Shown here: piece by piece, positions 53,341 to 61,682 of the stretch
Numbering within the stretch: position 1 is the stretch's first letter
Layout: every line of letters begins with the position of its first letter
Assembly (NCBI RefSeq): GCF_023150235.1
Contig: NZ_JAKLLH010000006.1
Location: 1 to 64,000 of the forward strand
Direction: 5' to 3'
Length of the DNA stretch: 64,000 bases
Origin: Azonexus sp.
Lineage (GTDB): Bacteria > Pseudomonadota > Gammaproteobacteria > Burkholderiales > Rhodocyclaceae
Position numbers and translations under genes: made by a program
The notes under the pieces: generated by a model
Database searches by the model: none
What the model was told of the DNA's origin: nothing
The model's input: the letters and a program-made list of their open reading frames with translations, nothing else

Positions 53341-54828
53341 ATGACCGAAACCGAATTCAACGCGCTCGCGGCGCAAGGCTATAACCGCATTCCCGTCACG
53401 CTGGAAACCTTCGCCGATCTCGACACCCCGCTGTCGATCTATCTCAAGCTGACCGCCGGCCCCAACGCCGGGCAATACACCTATCTGCTCGAATCGGTGC
53501 AGGGCGGCGAGCGTTTCGGTCGCTATTCGATCATCGGCCTGGCCGCCTCGACCCGGATCGTGGTCAATGGCCACCAGGTGATGGTGCTGACCGGCAACCG
53601 CATCGCCGAGCGTGAGGACGATACCAACCCGCTGGAATTCATCGGCAAGTACATGAGCCGTTTCCGGGCGCCGCCGAGCGCCGGCCTGCCGCGCTTTCTG
53701 GGCGGCCTGGTCGGCTGTTTCGGCTACGACACCGTACGCTACGTCGAAACCCGGCTGACCCGCACCCAGCACCCGGACGAAATCGGCGCGCCCGACATCC
53801 ACCTGCTGCTCTCCGAGGAAATTGCCGTCGTCGATAACCTGTCCGGCAAGCTGACGCTGATCGTTTATGCCGAGCCGGGTTACCCCGGTGCCTACCAGAA
53901 GGCGCGTGCCCGGCTCAAGGAACTGCTGGCCAAGCTGCGCCAGCCGGCCGACATCCCGGTCGAGAAGCCCGTGCATTCGGAACCGGCGGTATCGGTCTTC
54001 GGCGAAGCCCAGTTCAAGCGTGCGGTGCTCAAGGCCAAGGAATACATCACCGAGGGCGACATCATGCAGGTGGTGCTGTCGCAACGCATGACCAAGCCGT
54101 TTCACGCCAGCCCGCTGGCGCTGTACCGGACCTTGCGCAGCCTCAACCCGTCGCCCTACATGTTCTATTTCGATTTCGAGGATTACCACGTCGTCGGCGC
54201 CTCGCCGGAGATCCTGGTGCGGCTCGAAGGCGACCGGGTGACGGTGCGGCCGATTGCCGGCACGCGCAAGCGCGGGGCATCGATCGAGGAGGACCAGGCG
54301 TTGGCCGACGACCTGCTCGCCGACCAGAAGGAGCTGGCCGAGCACACCCAGTTGCTCGACCTCGGGCGCAACGACTGCGGCCGGGTGGCGACGGTCGGTT
54401 CGGTCAAGGTCACCGAGAACATGAGTATCGAGCGTTACTCGCATGTGATGCACATCGTTTCCAACGTCGAAGGCCGCTTGCAGCCGGGGCTGGACGCGCT
54501 CGACGTGTTGAAGGCGACCTTCCCGGCCGGGACCGTGTCCGGCGCACCCAAGGTGCGGGCGATGGAAATCATCGACGAGCTCGAACCGGTCAAGCGCGGC
54601 GTGTATGCCGGCGCGGTTGGTTATGTCGGCTTCCATGGTGACATGGACCTGGCGATCGCGATCCGCACCGGCGTGATCAAGGACGGCCAGTTGCATGTCC
54701 AGGCCGGTGCCGGCATCGTCGCCGATTCCAATCCCGATTCCGAATGGCAGGAAACCCAGAGCAAGGCACGCGCCGTGTTGCGCGCCGCCGAGTTGGCCGA
54801 ACAGGGGCTGGATACGCGTTTCGATTAA
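53341..54828 (+). CDS. trpE: Anthranilate synthase component I
   Basis: 495 residues. Converts chorismate to anthranilate with the TrpG amidotransferase. The Trp feedback site LLES-x10-S is seen in [20 protein letters not shown]; the catalytic domain shows [69 protein letters not shown] and [14 protein letters not shown]. The ATG at 53341 has GAGG upstream. trpG is not downstream here; trpE ends before an unrelated convergent operon, so it is split from the other trp genes. Confidence 0.98.
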   Translation: MTETEFNALAAQGYNRIPVTLETFADLDTPLSIYLKLTAGPNAGQYTYLLESVQGGERFGRYSIIGLAASTRIVVNGHQVMVLTGNRIAEREDDTNPLEFIGKYMSRFRAPPSAGLPRFLGGLVGCFGYDTVRYVETRLTRTQHPDEIGAPDIHLLLSEEIAVVDNLSGKLTLIVYAEPGYPGAYQKARARLKELLAKLRQPADIPVEKPVHSEPAVSVFGEAQFKRAVLKAKEYITEGDIMQVVLSQRMTKPFHASPLALYRTLRSLNPSPYMFYFDFEDYHVVGASPEILVRLEGDRVTVRPIAGTRKRGASIEEDQALADDLLADQKELAEHTQLLDLGRNDCGRVATVGSVKVTENMSIERYSHVMHIVSNVEGRLQPGLDALDVLKATFPAGTVSGAPKVRAMEIIDELEPVKRGVYAGAVGYVGFHGDMDLAIAIRTGVIKDGQLHVQAGAGIVADSNPDSEWQETQSKARAVLRAAELAEQGLDTRFD

Positions 54829-54867
54829 AGCGGAAGCCCTCGTTTCAGGTCAGGATTTCACCGATCG

Positions 54868-54958
54868 AGGCAGACTTTCCCATGACCGGCCGGAGCGCCT
54901 CCGAAGCACCGGCCGGTGAGTGTCCGCATACGCCCGAAACAGCGAGAAATCCGCGTCA
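54868..54958. repeat. Dispersed structured element, copy B
   Basis: Related to copies A (21425) and C (58342). 5' arm AGGCAGACTTTCCCATGAC, core GGCCGGTGAGTG at 54911 and 3' arm GAAATCCGCGTCA at about 54946. It lies between the trpE stop and the 3' end of the PAP2-ArnT-glycosyltransferase operon; the rest of 54829-55056 shows no gene. Confidence 0.65.
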
Positions 54959-55056
54959 CCAACGAACGACCTGCGTCCTCTGCATTGAAACCGCCTTCTC
55001 CGGGCTTGCTTTCCCGAAAGCATCCTGGCCTTGGCCGCACGCGGCCTGTTCGCCGT

Positions 55057-55773
55057 CTATCCGGCTCGCTCCCTCGTTGCCGCCACCAGCCAGCCAAGGC
55101 GGCGGAAACCCCATTCGGTCAGCCACAGGCTGAAATAGGTGGCAAACCAGGCGAACAGGCAGTCGGACAGGAAATGTCCGCCCGGGCTCATCCGCACCAG
55201 TGCCATGTAGCCGGCAAAGGCGATGCTGGCGAGCAGCCAGCGGCGGCGCACGGCCGGCGTGCCGAGCCAGCCGAAGGCCATGATGAAGGCGGCAGTGGCG
55301 ACATGGCCGCTGACAAAGGAGCAGTTTTGCTGGCACTGGTCGGCGGGGATGAAGGCCGGGGTAAAGCGCAGCGTGCCGCCGAATTGTTCGATATTCACCG
55401 GCCGGGTGCGGCCCGAGTGTTCCTTGAGCGTGGCATCGACCAGCAGCACCGGGCCGAGCAGGGCGCCGGCGAGGAGGAAGGCGAGCCCGGTGCGGCGTGC
55501 GCGCAGGCCGGCAAAACGCGGGAGTAGCCCGAGCAGCAGCGCCAGCACCAGCCCCAGCAGCAGGCCCTGGCCGAGGCGCGGCAGGCCCCGGTAGGGGATC
55601 GCCAGGATCAGGTCGTCGCGGCCGAACAGCCAACGCCCCTCACCCTGGTAAAAGAGACCGCTGGCCCACAGGTCGAGCTGCGGAAAGGCGATGAAGAAGA
55701 TGGCCAGCAGCGCCGCGACGGCGAGCGCCCGGCGCAGTTCAGTAGCCCTTGAAGTCGCTGAGCAGCCAGACAT
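55057..55773 (-). CDS. PAP2-family phosphatase
   Basis: 238 residues, about six membrane segments. The three PAP2 motifs are LKEHSGRTRP, SFVSGHVATAAF (VSGH in place of PSGH) and RMSPGGHFLSDCLFAW. Enzymes of this kind dephosphorylate lipid A, undecaprenyl diphosphate or phosphatidylglycerol phosphate. It overlaps the ArnT-like gene by 35 bases if the ATG at 55773 is right; a later non-ATG start is possible. Forms a three-gene operon with the two glycosyltransferases. Confidence 0.88.
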   Translation of the reverse strand: MSGCSATSRATELRRALAVAALLAIFFIAFPQLDLWASGLFYQGEGRWLFGRDDLILAIPYRGLPRLGQGLLLGLVLALLLGLLPRFAGLRARRTGLAFLLAGALLGPVLLVDATLKEHSGRTRPVNIEQFGGTLRFTPAFIPADQCQQNCSFVSGHVATAAFIMAFGWLGTPAVRRRWLLASIAFAGYMALVRMSPGGHFLSDCLFAWFATYFSLWLTEWGFRRLGWLVAATRERAG

Positions 55774-57217
55774 GCAGGTCTCGCGTGGTGTGGGCATCGA
55801 GCGGCGCGCGCAGCGTCGCCAGTTTCTGTTGCCCGGCGACGTAGGGCAGGAATTGCTCGCCCGGTTCGTTCTCGCTGATCAGCAGCAGGTCACGGCCGCG
55901 ATACGGGCGCAGGTCGGTGCTCAGCTTGTAATGGTCGCTGGCTTCCCCCTTGGGGTTCCAGCTGGCAGCCAGCGGCTTCTGTGCGCGCAATTCGTAGAGC
56001 ATGTGCGCCAGCAGGGTACGGTTGTCGGCCACCAGCACCGTTTGCGGATGCGCGGCCAGCAGTGGCTGCAGTTGGCGGCCGAGTTCGTCCCAGCCTTGGG
56101 CGCGGGTGTAGGGGCTGGATTTTGCCGGGTTTTTGGCGTTGACCGTGGCCAGCACCAGTGGCCAGTGGTAAACCAGCCCGACCAGCGCCAGATTGAGGGC
56201 CAGCGCAATCGCCAGCAGCCTTTGCCGCTCGCGCGCCAGCAGCCAGGCAACGACGGCGATTGCCGCCGGTGCGAAAGCGGGCGCTGCCCAGTTGGCGTTG
56301 GCGGTGCTTTTCATCGCCTGCAGCGAGACCACCGCCCACAGCGGTAGCGCAAACCACAGCAGCAGCCGGCTGCGCTCGTCCCGCCAGGTATTCTTCAACT
56401 GCGCGAGCAGGATGAAAAAGACGGTGCCGAAAATCGGGCCGAAGGACAGCCATTGCGCCGCCCAGAACTCACCTAGCGACTTGAGGCCGCCAGCCGCCTG
56501 GCGTTTGAGGGTGATGTCGGCGGTGTGCTTGAGGGTAGGGAAGTCGTGGGCGACGTTCCACCACAAGTTGGGTGCCAGCAGCAAGAACGCGAACAGTGCC
56601 GCCAGCCACGGGCCGGCGGTTTTCAACCGAGCCCGGTGAAAGCAGAGCAGATGCAGGAAGGTGGCGCCGAGGAAGGCGGCCATCGTGTATTTGGAGAGCA
56701 GGCCGAGGCCGCCGACCAAGCCGAGGAGCAGCCAGTCGGCTAGGGCGTTGCGGTCGAGCGCGCGCAGGTAGGCCCACAGCCCGAGGCTCCAGAACAGCGT
56801 CAGCAGCGCGTCGGTCGAGACGAACAGGCCAAGCCAGGAGAACATCGGCAGGGTCAGCACCGCCAGCGCCGACCAGGCGGCGACGCGGGCGTCGTAGAGG
56901 CGGCGGGCAATCGCCCAGCAGGCGGCGGCGGCCAGCGGGTAGCAGAGCATGGCCAGCGCCTTGACGCCGAGGATGCCGTCGCCGAACAGCACGGTCGAGG
57001 CGGCGATCAGTGCGGCGATCCCCGGCGGCTTGGAAAAATAGCCCCAGTCGAGCGCCTGCGCCCAGGTCCAGTACTGCGCTTCGTCGACATACAGGGTGAT
57101 CCCGAGTTGCGGGATCACCGCCAGGCGCCAGGCCAGCAGCAGAAGCGCGGCCAGCAGCAGGGCGCCGGCCGTGGGGAAGGTTTTTTCCCCGTTTTTACGG
57201 TCGACCGTGAAAATCAC
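55739..57217 (-). CDS. ArnT/PMT-type glycosyltransferase (GT39/GT83-like)
   Basis: 492 residues with an N-terminal membrane segment, the periplasmic-loop motif YVDEAQYWTWAQALDWGYFS (acidic catalytic residue) followed by KPPG, and about ten more membrane segments. Uses undecaprenyl-phosphate-linked sugars to decorate lipid A or glycans. The GTG start at 57217 overlaps the stop of the GtrB-like gene (GTGA), whose product probably makes the lipid-linked sugar donor. Confidence 0.9.
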   Translation of the reverse strand: MIFTVDRKNGEKTFPTAGALLLAALLLLAWRLAVIPQLGITLYVDEAQYWTWAQALDWGYFSKPPGIAALIAASTVLFGDGILGVKALAMLCYPLAAAACWAIARRLYDARVAAWSALAVLTLPMFSWLGLFVSTDALLTLFWSLGLWAYLRALDRNALADWLLLGLVGGLGLLSKYTMAAFLGATFLHLLCFHRARLKTAGPWLAALFAFLLLAPNLWWNVAHDFPTLKHTADITLKRQAAGGLKSLGEFWAAQWLSFGPIFGTVFFILLAQLKNTWRDERSRLLLWFALPLWAVVSLQAMKSTANANWAAPAFAPAAIAVVAWLLARERQRLLAIALALNLALVGLVYHWPLVLATVNAKNPAKSSPYTRAQGWDELGRQLQPLLAAHPQTVLVADNRTLLAHMLYELRAQKPLAASWNPKGEASDHYKLSTDLRPYRGRDLLLISENEPGEQFLPYVAGQQKLATLRAPLDAHTTRDLHVWLLSDFKGY

Positions 57218-58233
57218 TCTTTTTTCAGCCAGCCGGCGTCGTCAGCCAGTTCGGCTTCCGGGCGGGCGGTGTAAGAGCGCACGGTACCGGATTCGAAATA
57301 AGTGCGTGCCAGCAGTTCGGCGAGCACGCCGGTGGTGATGAAGTGGAGGCCGGCGATCAGGCCGCCGATACCGACGATCAGTAGCGGACGGCCGCCAATC
57401 GATTCGCCGAGCCCGAACTTGACCCAGGCCAGCCAGGTCAGAATCAGCCCGGACAAGCCGGTCAGGCCGAGGCCGATGCCGCCGAAGAAATGGCCGGGAC
57501 GAGCGCGGAAACGCATGAAGAAATAGACCGCGATCAGGTCGAGGATGACGCGGAAGGTGCGCGAAATACCGTATTTGGAGACGCCGGCGGTGCGCGCATG
57601 GTGCGTCGTCGGCTCTTCGGCGATGCGGCGCGGGGTGGTCACCGTCGCCATCCAGGCCGGGATGAAGCGGTGCATTTCGCCGTACAGGCGCACCCGCTTG
57701 ATCACGTCGGCGCGGTAGGCCTTGAGGCTGCAGCCGTAGTCGCGCAGCTTGACGCCGGTCAGGTGGGCGATCAGCTTGTTGGCGATCTTCGACGGAATCT
57801 TGCGCAGGAACAGGCCGTCCTGGCGGTTCTTGCGCCAGCCGGCGACCAGGTCGAGGTTTTCGTTGAGCAGGCGGGCGACCATGCGCGGGATGTCGATCGG
57901 GTCGTTCTGCAGGTCGCCGTCCATGGTCACGATCACGTCGCCGCGTGCCGCGTCGACGCCGGCCTGCATCGCGGCGGTCTGCTTGTAGTTGCGCGTCAGT
58001 TCGACGATCCGCACGTGCGCGCCGTATTCGCCGGCGGCGGCCAGGCCGCGCTCGACGGTGGCATCGCTGCTACCGTCGTCGACCAGGACCAGTTCCCAGG
58101 GGTGGGCATAATTCGCCAGCGCCTCGTGCACACGCCGAACCAGGGGTTCGACATTGTCTTCCTCGTTGTAAACAGGCACCACGACGGAAAGACGGTGCGC
58201 GGGCATGGCAGGGCAGGCGGGAATGGCGGTCAT
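57214..58233 (-). CDS. GtrB/DPM1-like glycosyltransferase, family 2
   Basis: 339 residues. GT2 catalytic domain: LSVVVPVYNEEDNVEPLVRR, LVDDGSSDATVE, VTMDGDLQNDPIDIPRMV (DGDLQ metal site), GWRKNRQDGLFLRKIPSKIA. Two C-terminal membrane segments (FFGGIGLGLTGLSGLILTWL, LLIVGIGGLIAGLHFITTGV) as in GtrB and ArnC. Transfers a sugar to undecaprenyl phosphate, then used by the ArnT-like protein. First gene of the operon; its upstream region (58234-58341) is AT-poor and ends in element C. Confidence 0.94.
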   Translation of the reverse strand: MTAIPACPAMPAHRLSVVVPVYNEEDNVEPLVRRVHEALANYAHPWELVLVDDGSSDATVERGLAAAGEYGAHVRIVELTRNYKQTAAMQAGVDAARGDVIVTMDGDLQNDPIDIPRMVARLLNENLDLVAGWRKNRQDGLFLRKIPSKIANKLIAHLTGVKLRDYGCSLKAYRADVIKRVRLYGEMHRFIPAWMATVTTPRRIAEEPTTHHARTAGVSKYGISRTFRVILDLIAVYFFMRFRARPGHFFGGIGLGLTGLSGLILTWLAWVKFGLGESIGGRPLLIVGIGGLIAGLHFITTGVLAELLARTYFESGTVRSYTARPEAELADDAGWLKKE

Positions 58234-58341
58234 GGCAAGGAGGCCGGTGAATGGGGCCGGAAAAGCGAAGCGCGGATTTTACCGTGAATCGCCACCAGGC
58301 ATTGCCGACACAAGACCGACAACCCTAAAAACTCACATCGG

Positions 58342-58433
58342 ACGCGGATTTTTCAATGACTTATCCGGGCGTTTCCAAAGCAGCTGCCGGGTGAGTGCCG
58401 GTGCAGGCCGGAAACACCGGGAAATCCGCGCCA
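58342..58433. repeat. Dispersed structured element, copy C
   Basis: 5' arm ACGCGGATTTTTC (58342) is complementary to GAAATCCGCG (58421-58430); core GCCGGGTGAGTG at 58386. It is followed by a hairpin CTCGAAAA/TTTTTCGAG (58439-58459). It lies between csp and the glycosyltransferase operon. Confidence 0.7.
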
Positions 58434-58488
58434 CTTGCCTCGAAAATTCCTTTTTCGAGCGCCACTGCTTGCGACCGGAAAAATCGCC

Positions 58489-58512
58489 AAAAAAAAGCCC
58501 GGAAATCCGGGC
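58489..58512 (-). terminator. Rho-independent terminator of csp
   Basis: GCCCGGA (58497-58503) pairs with TCCGGGC (58506-58512); on the minus strand an eight-T run follows the stem. It is 40 bases past the csp stop. Confidence 0.9.
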
Positions 58513-58552
58513 TCGGTCTCAGCGGTCCCGTTTGGGGACCCGTACAGCGTGC

Positions 58553-58759
58553 TCAGCCAATCTTGTTGATGTTGGCGGCTTGCTTGCCCTTGGGGCCGGT
58601 AACGATGTCGAAAGTCACCTTTTCGTTTTCAGCCAGGGACTTGAAACCATTGCCTTGAATTGCGGAGAAATGGGCAAAGACGTCTTCGCCGCCGTCGGAC
58701 GGGGAGATGAAACCAAAACCTTTAGCGTCGTTGAACCATTTAACGGTGCCAGTTGCCAT
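58553..58759 (-). CDS. Cold-shock protein
   Basis: 68-residue CspA-family RNA chaperone: [20 protein letters not shown] (RNP1), DVFAHFSAI (RNP2) and [17 protein letters not shown]. Typical length, own terminator. The sequence upstream (58760-59105) is gene-free and could provide a long leader, as is common for csp genes. Confidence 0.96.
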   Translation of the reverse strand: MATGTVKWFNDAKGFGFISPSDGGEDVFAHFSAIQGNGFKSLAENEKVTFDIVTGPKGKQAANINKIG

Positions 58760-59105
58760 GAACAGCTTCCTTCAAAATAACATTTGGATAAAACAGGTCG
58801 CCAGCGGCGACCGGGTAGTACGAGAATCAAGCAGAAGAGCTGAACAGACCGGAATGCACTGAGCACAAGGCTACGGGCGGTACTGCGAGGCGCAAAGCCT
58901 GGAAATCCCGAGCCCGCAGTATGCGGTGAGATCGCCGGCTTGAACAGTCGTTTTTAGCGGAATTTCACGGTCGACCGCGAAAACCAGCAAAAACGGCGGC
59001 AAAAAACAACACCCGGCAGAGAGCAAGAAATCAGCGACAGGCATTCATGCCTGTCGGTCAAACATGTTTTGGAAGAGGTTTGCATCCCCTCCCAAAACGG
59101 TCGCC
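58760..59105. other. Noncoding region upstream of csp
   Basis: No gene seen. Contains a palindromic CACGGTCGACCG word near 58967 and a hairpin GACAGGCA/TGCCTGTC (59036-59054). Probably includes the csp promoter and leader. Confidence 0.4.
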
Positions 59106-59163
59106 TGAAACCCCGGCCTTCAGGCCGGGGTCGGCTCCCACCGCCCTGAAGGGCGGGGTTTCA
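59106..59163. repeat. Nested hairpins (cruciform-like) after ycgR
   Basis: Outer arms TGAAACCCCG (59106) and CGGGGTTTCA (59154) enclose two perfect hairpins, CCCCGGCC/GGCCGGGG (59111-59130) and CCGCCC/GGGCGG (59141-59156). The form resembles ends of IS200/IS605-type elements or REP-like sequences; it could also end transcription of the PilZ gene, whose stop codon it overlaps. Confidence 0.5.
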
Positions 59164-59886
59164 AACCGGAGTGTAACGCTGAATGCGGCCCTCCTCGCCA
59201 AAGGAAAGGCCGATGAACTGCAGACCGATGCGAAAGAGCTTGCTGCCGCTGCGGTTTTCGATTTCGGCAATTCGCCGCAAAACAATCTCGGCGTCGAATT
59301 GGCGCGGGTCTTCGGGCAGAAAGAATTTGCCGCGCCCCAGCTTGAGTCCCGGCGTATCGAGACCGGGTGGAACCTGCTGCGCATTGAGTCCGATACCGGC
59401 CACGGAAAGATCGTAAATCGGCAAAGCCATCGGTTTGCCGTCCGGCAGCGTGAAACTGAACATCAGCGGCTTGCCGCGTGGGGTATGAACGCGGAAGTAT
59501 TCGCGCCGCTGAACTCGCATCAGCACCTTGGGCAGGGCCACCGAAAAAGCCTTCCCTCCCTTGTAAGTCACGGTCGACGGCGCCGGCGTCTGAAATTGCA
59601 CGCGAATGCCGCCCGGCTTGCCGGCGAAGGTCAGGCGGTCGGCGTTCTGCAGGCGCCGATTGACGTCGGCGCTGCCGCTGATGTCGAAAATCAGCCGTTC
59701 GTCGTCGGCATCGACCGCCAGCAGCGTGGTCAGGTACATGTCGTTGACGTTGCCGCCAAAAAACACCGTGAACTGGTCGCGCTCCTTGATGAAGCCGGTC
59801 AGCATGAACTGCACCGAACGCGTGCCGCTGACGCGGTAGCGGTCGTCGTCGAGTTCCGACGGACTGAGCAAGGCGAGCTGACTCAT
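59161..59886 (-). CDS. YcgR-like PilZ c-di-GMP-binding protein
   Basis: 241 residues. N-terminal YcgR/flagellar-brake-like domain (YRVSGTRSVQFMLTGFIKER, FFGGNVNDMYLTTLL) and C-terminal PilZ domain with both c-di-GMP motifs: QRREYFRV (RxxxR) and DLSVAGIGL (D/NxSxxG). Likely adjusts flagellar motion when c-di-GMP rises. Start at 59886 overlaps the previous stop (ATGA), so it is the last gene of a three-gene operon with two dehydrogenases, an unexpected partnership. Confidence 0.9.
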   Translation of the reverse strand: MSQLALLSPSELDDDRYRVSGTRSVQFMLTGFIKERDQFTVFFGGNVNDMYLTTLLAVDADDERLIFDISGSADVNRRLQNADRLTFAGKPGGIRVQFQTPAPSTVTYKGGKAFSVALPKVLMRVQRREYFRVHTPRGKPLMFSFTLPDGKPMALPIYDLSVAGIGLNAQQVPPGLDTPGLKLGRGKFFLPEDPRQFDAEIVLRRIAEIENRSGSKLFRIGLQFIGLSFGEEGRIQRYTPV

Positions 59887-60737
59887 GCGCCCTCCAGCAC
59901 CCGCAACAGGGAAGAAGTATCGTCCTGCCCCCAGCCCTGCGCCATCAGCGCATTCAACTGCTGCCCGACGACCGCCGTCAGCGGCGTCGCAACGCCGCTC
60001 GCGCGGGCGGCAGCCAGCGCCAGGCCGAAATCCTTGTGATGCAGCCGGGCTTCGATGCCGGCGGCGAAATCGCGGCGGACCATGCGTTCGCCCATCACGT
60101 CGAGCACCCGCGACGCCGCCGAACCGCCGGCCAGCGCCTGGCGCACCTTGGCCGCTTCGACCCCGGAGGCCGTTGCCAGCCGCATCGCTTCGGCCACCGC
60201 CTCGATCGCCGCGACCATGATCATCTGGTTGCAGGCCTTGGCGACCTGGCCGGCACCGTTGGGGCCGACATGGACGATGCGCTTGCCGAGGCAGTCGAGC
60301 AAGGGGCGGACGCGTTCGAGCACCGCCGCGTCGCCGCCGGCCATGATCGCCAGGCTGGCGTCGATGGCGCCCTGGACGCCGCCGGAAACCGGCGCATCGA
60401 GCATGGCGATGCCTTTTTCGCCGAGGCGGGCAGCGATGTCGCGCGCGGCTTCCGGAGCGATGGTCGAGCAATCGACCAGCACGCTGCCGGGGGCCATGCC
60501 CTCGCTCAAACCGGCGGCCCCGAGGGCGACGCCGGCGACATCCGCGCTCGACGTGATCATGGTGAATACCACCTCGCACTGGCGCCCGAGTTCAGCCGGC
60601 GTGGCCCAGACCATCGCCGGCAGGTCGCCGATACGACTTGGATTGCGCGCCCAGACGTGAAGTTCATGCCCGGCACGCTGCAAATGCAGCGCCATCGGGC
60701 GCCCCATCACGCCGAGACCGATGAAACCGACCTTCAT
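59883..60737 (-). CDS. 3-hydroxyisobutyrate dehydrogenase-like reductase
   Basis: 284 residues. Rossmann start VGFIGLGVMGRPMALHLQRA, substrate motif DAPVSGGVQGA, catalytic Lys in GAGQVAKACNQMI, and RLHHKDFGLALAAA. Member of the beta-hydroxyacid dehydrogenase family (MmsB, GarR, GlxR); exact substrate not deducible. Tandem paralogue of the upstream gene, overlapping it by four bases. Confidence 0.9.
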   Translation of the reverse strand: MKVGFIGLGVMGRPMALHLQRAGHELHVWARNPSRIGDLPAMVWATPAELGRQCEVVFTMITSSADVAGVALGAAGLSEGMAPGSVLVDCSTIAPEAARDIAARLGEKGIAMLDAPVSGGVQGAIDASLAIMAGGDAAVLERVRPLLDCLGKRIVHVGPNGAGQVAKACNQMIMVAAIEAVAEAMRLATASGVEAAKVRQALAGGSAASRVLDVMGERMVRRDFAAGIEARLHHKDFGLALAAARASGVATPLTAVVGQQLNALMAQGWGQDDTSSLLRVLEGA

Positions 60738-61609
60738 GCCTGCCCCGACAGCCCTTCGAGCAATTTCAGCACGGCAATCGAGTCCTCCTCGCCGAGACCG
60801 GAACCGACCATCGCCGCGAACATCTGCCCGGCCATCGCCGAGCCCGGCAAATACAAGCCGAGTTCATGCGCGGTCTGCATCACGATGTTGAGGTCCTTTT
60901 CGTGCATCCAGCTCTTGAAGCCGGGCTTGAAATTGCGGTCAAGCATGCGTTGACCGTGGTTTTCGAGAATCCTTGAGTTGGCGAAGCCGCCGAGCAGGGC
61001 TTCACGCACCTTGGCACGGTCGACGCCGTTTTTCGAGGCAAAAGCAAAGGCTTCGGCGACGGCCAGCACGCCCATCCCGGTCACGATCTGGTTGGCCGCC
61101 TTGGTCACCTGCCCGGCACCTGATTCGCCAACGTGCACCACGTTCTTGCCCATGCACGCAAACGCCGGCTCGGCGCGGGCAAAGGCGGCGTCCGAACCGC
61201 CGGCCATGATCGAGAGGTTGCCGGCAATCGCGCCGACTTCGCCGCCGGAGACTGGCGCGTCGATGAAGTCGATGCCGTGCGCGGCCAGGTCCTCGGCGAT
61301 TTTCCGTGCCGCCGACGGCGCGATGGTGCTCATGTCGACCGCGACCAGCCCGGATGCCGCGCCCTGGGCGACGCCCTGGGCACCGAGCATCACCTCGCGC
61401 ACATCCGGCGCGTCGGCGACCATCGAAATCACCAGATCCTGCCCCGCCGCCGCTGCTGCCGGGCTTGCGGCAGCGCGGGCGCCGGCATCGAGCAAGGGCT
61501 GCATCGATTCGGCGCGACGCGCCCAGACGGTCAGCTCGTGGCCGCCGCGCAGCAGGTTGAGCGCCATCGGGCGCCCCATGATGCCGAGTCCGATAAAGGC
61601 GATTTTCAT
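60734..61609 (-). CDS. 3-hydroxyisobutyrate dehydrogenase/tartronate semialdehyde reductase-like
   Basis: 291 residues, same family: IAFIGLGIMGRPMALNLLRG, DAPVSGGEVGAIAGNLSIMA, catalytic Lys in GAGQVTKAANQIV, SWMHEKDLNIVMQTAHELG. The latter half is closest to GarR/GlxR type. Start at the ATG 61609, since the open frame before it adds six unrelated residues. First gene of the operon with its paralogue and the PilZ gene. Confidence 0.92.
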   Translation of the reverse strand: MKIAFIGLGIMGRPMALNLLRGGHELTVWARRAESMQPLLDAGARAAASPAAAAAGQDLVISMVADAPDVREVMLGAQGVAQGAASGLVAVDMSTIAPSAARKIAEDLAAHGIDFIDAPVSGGEVGAIAGNLSIMAGGSDAAFARAEPAFACMGKNVVHVGESGAGQVTKAANQIVTGMGVLAVAEAFAFASKNGVDRAKVREALLGGFANSRILENHGQRMLDRNFKPGFKSWMHEKDLNIVMQTAHELGLYLPGSAMAGQMFAAMVGSGLGEEDSIAVLKLLEGLSGQA

Positions 61610-61682
61610 GTAGCCATCCCCGATCAATAATCCCGGGATTCTACCGTGAAGATCGCCTGTGGGGCGAGCGCCCCGCAGCGGG

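Noticed and set aside
58342..58459. Cobalamin riboswitch in element C
   Set aside because: A GCCACTG word recalls the B12 box, but the rest does not match and the genes beside the three copies are unrelated to cobalamin.
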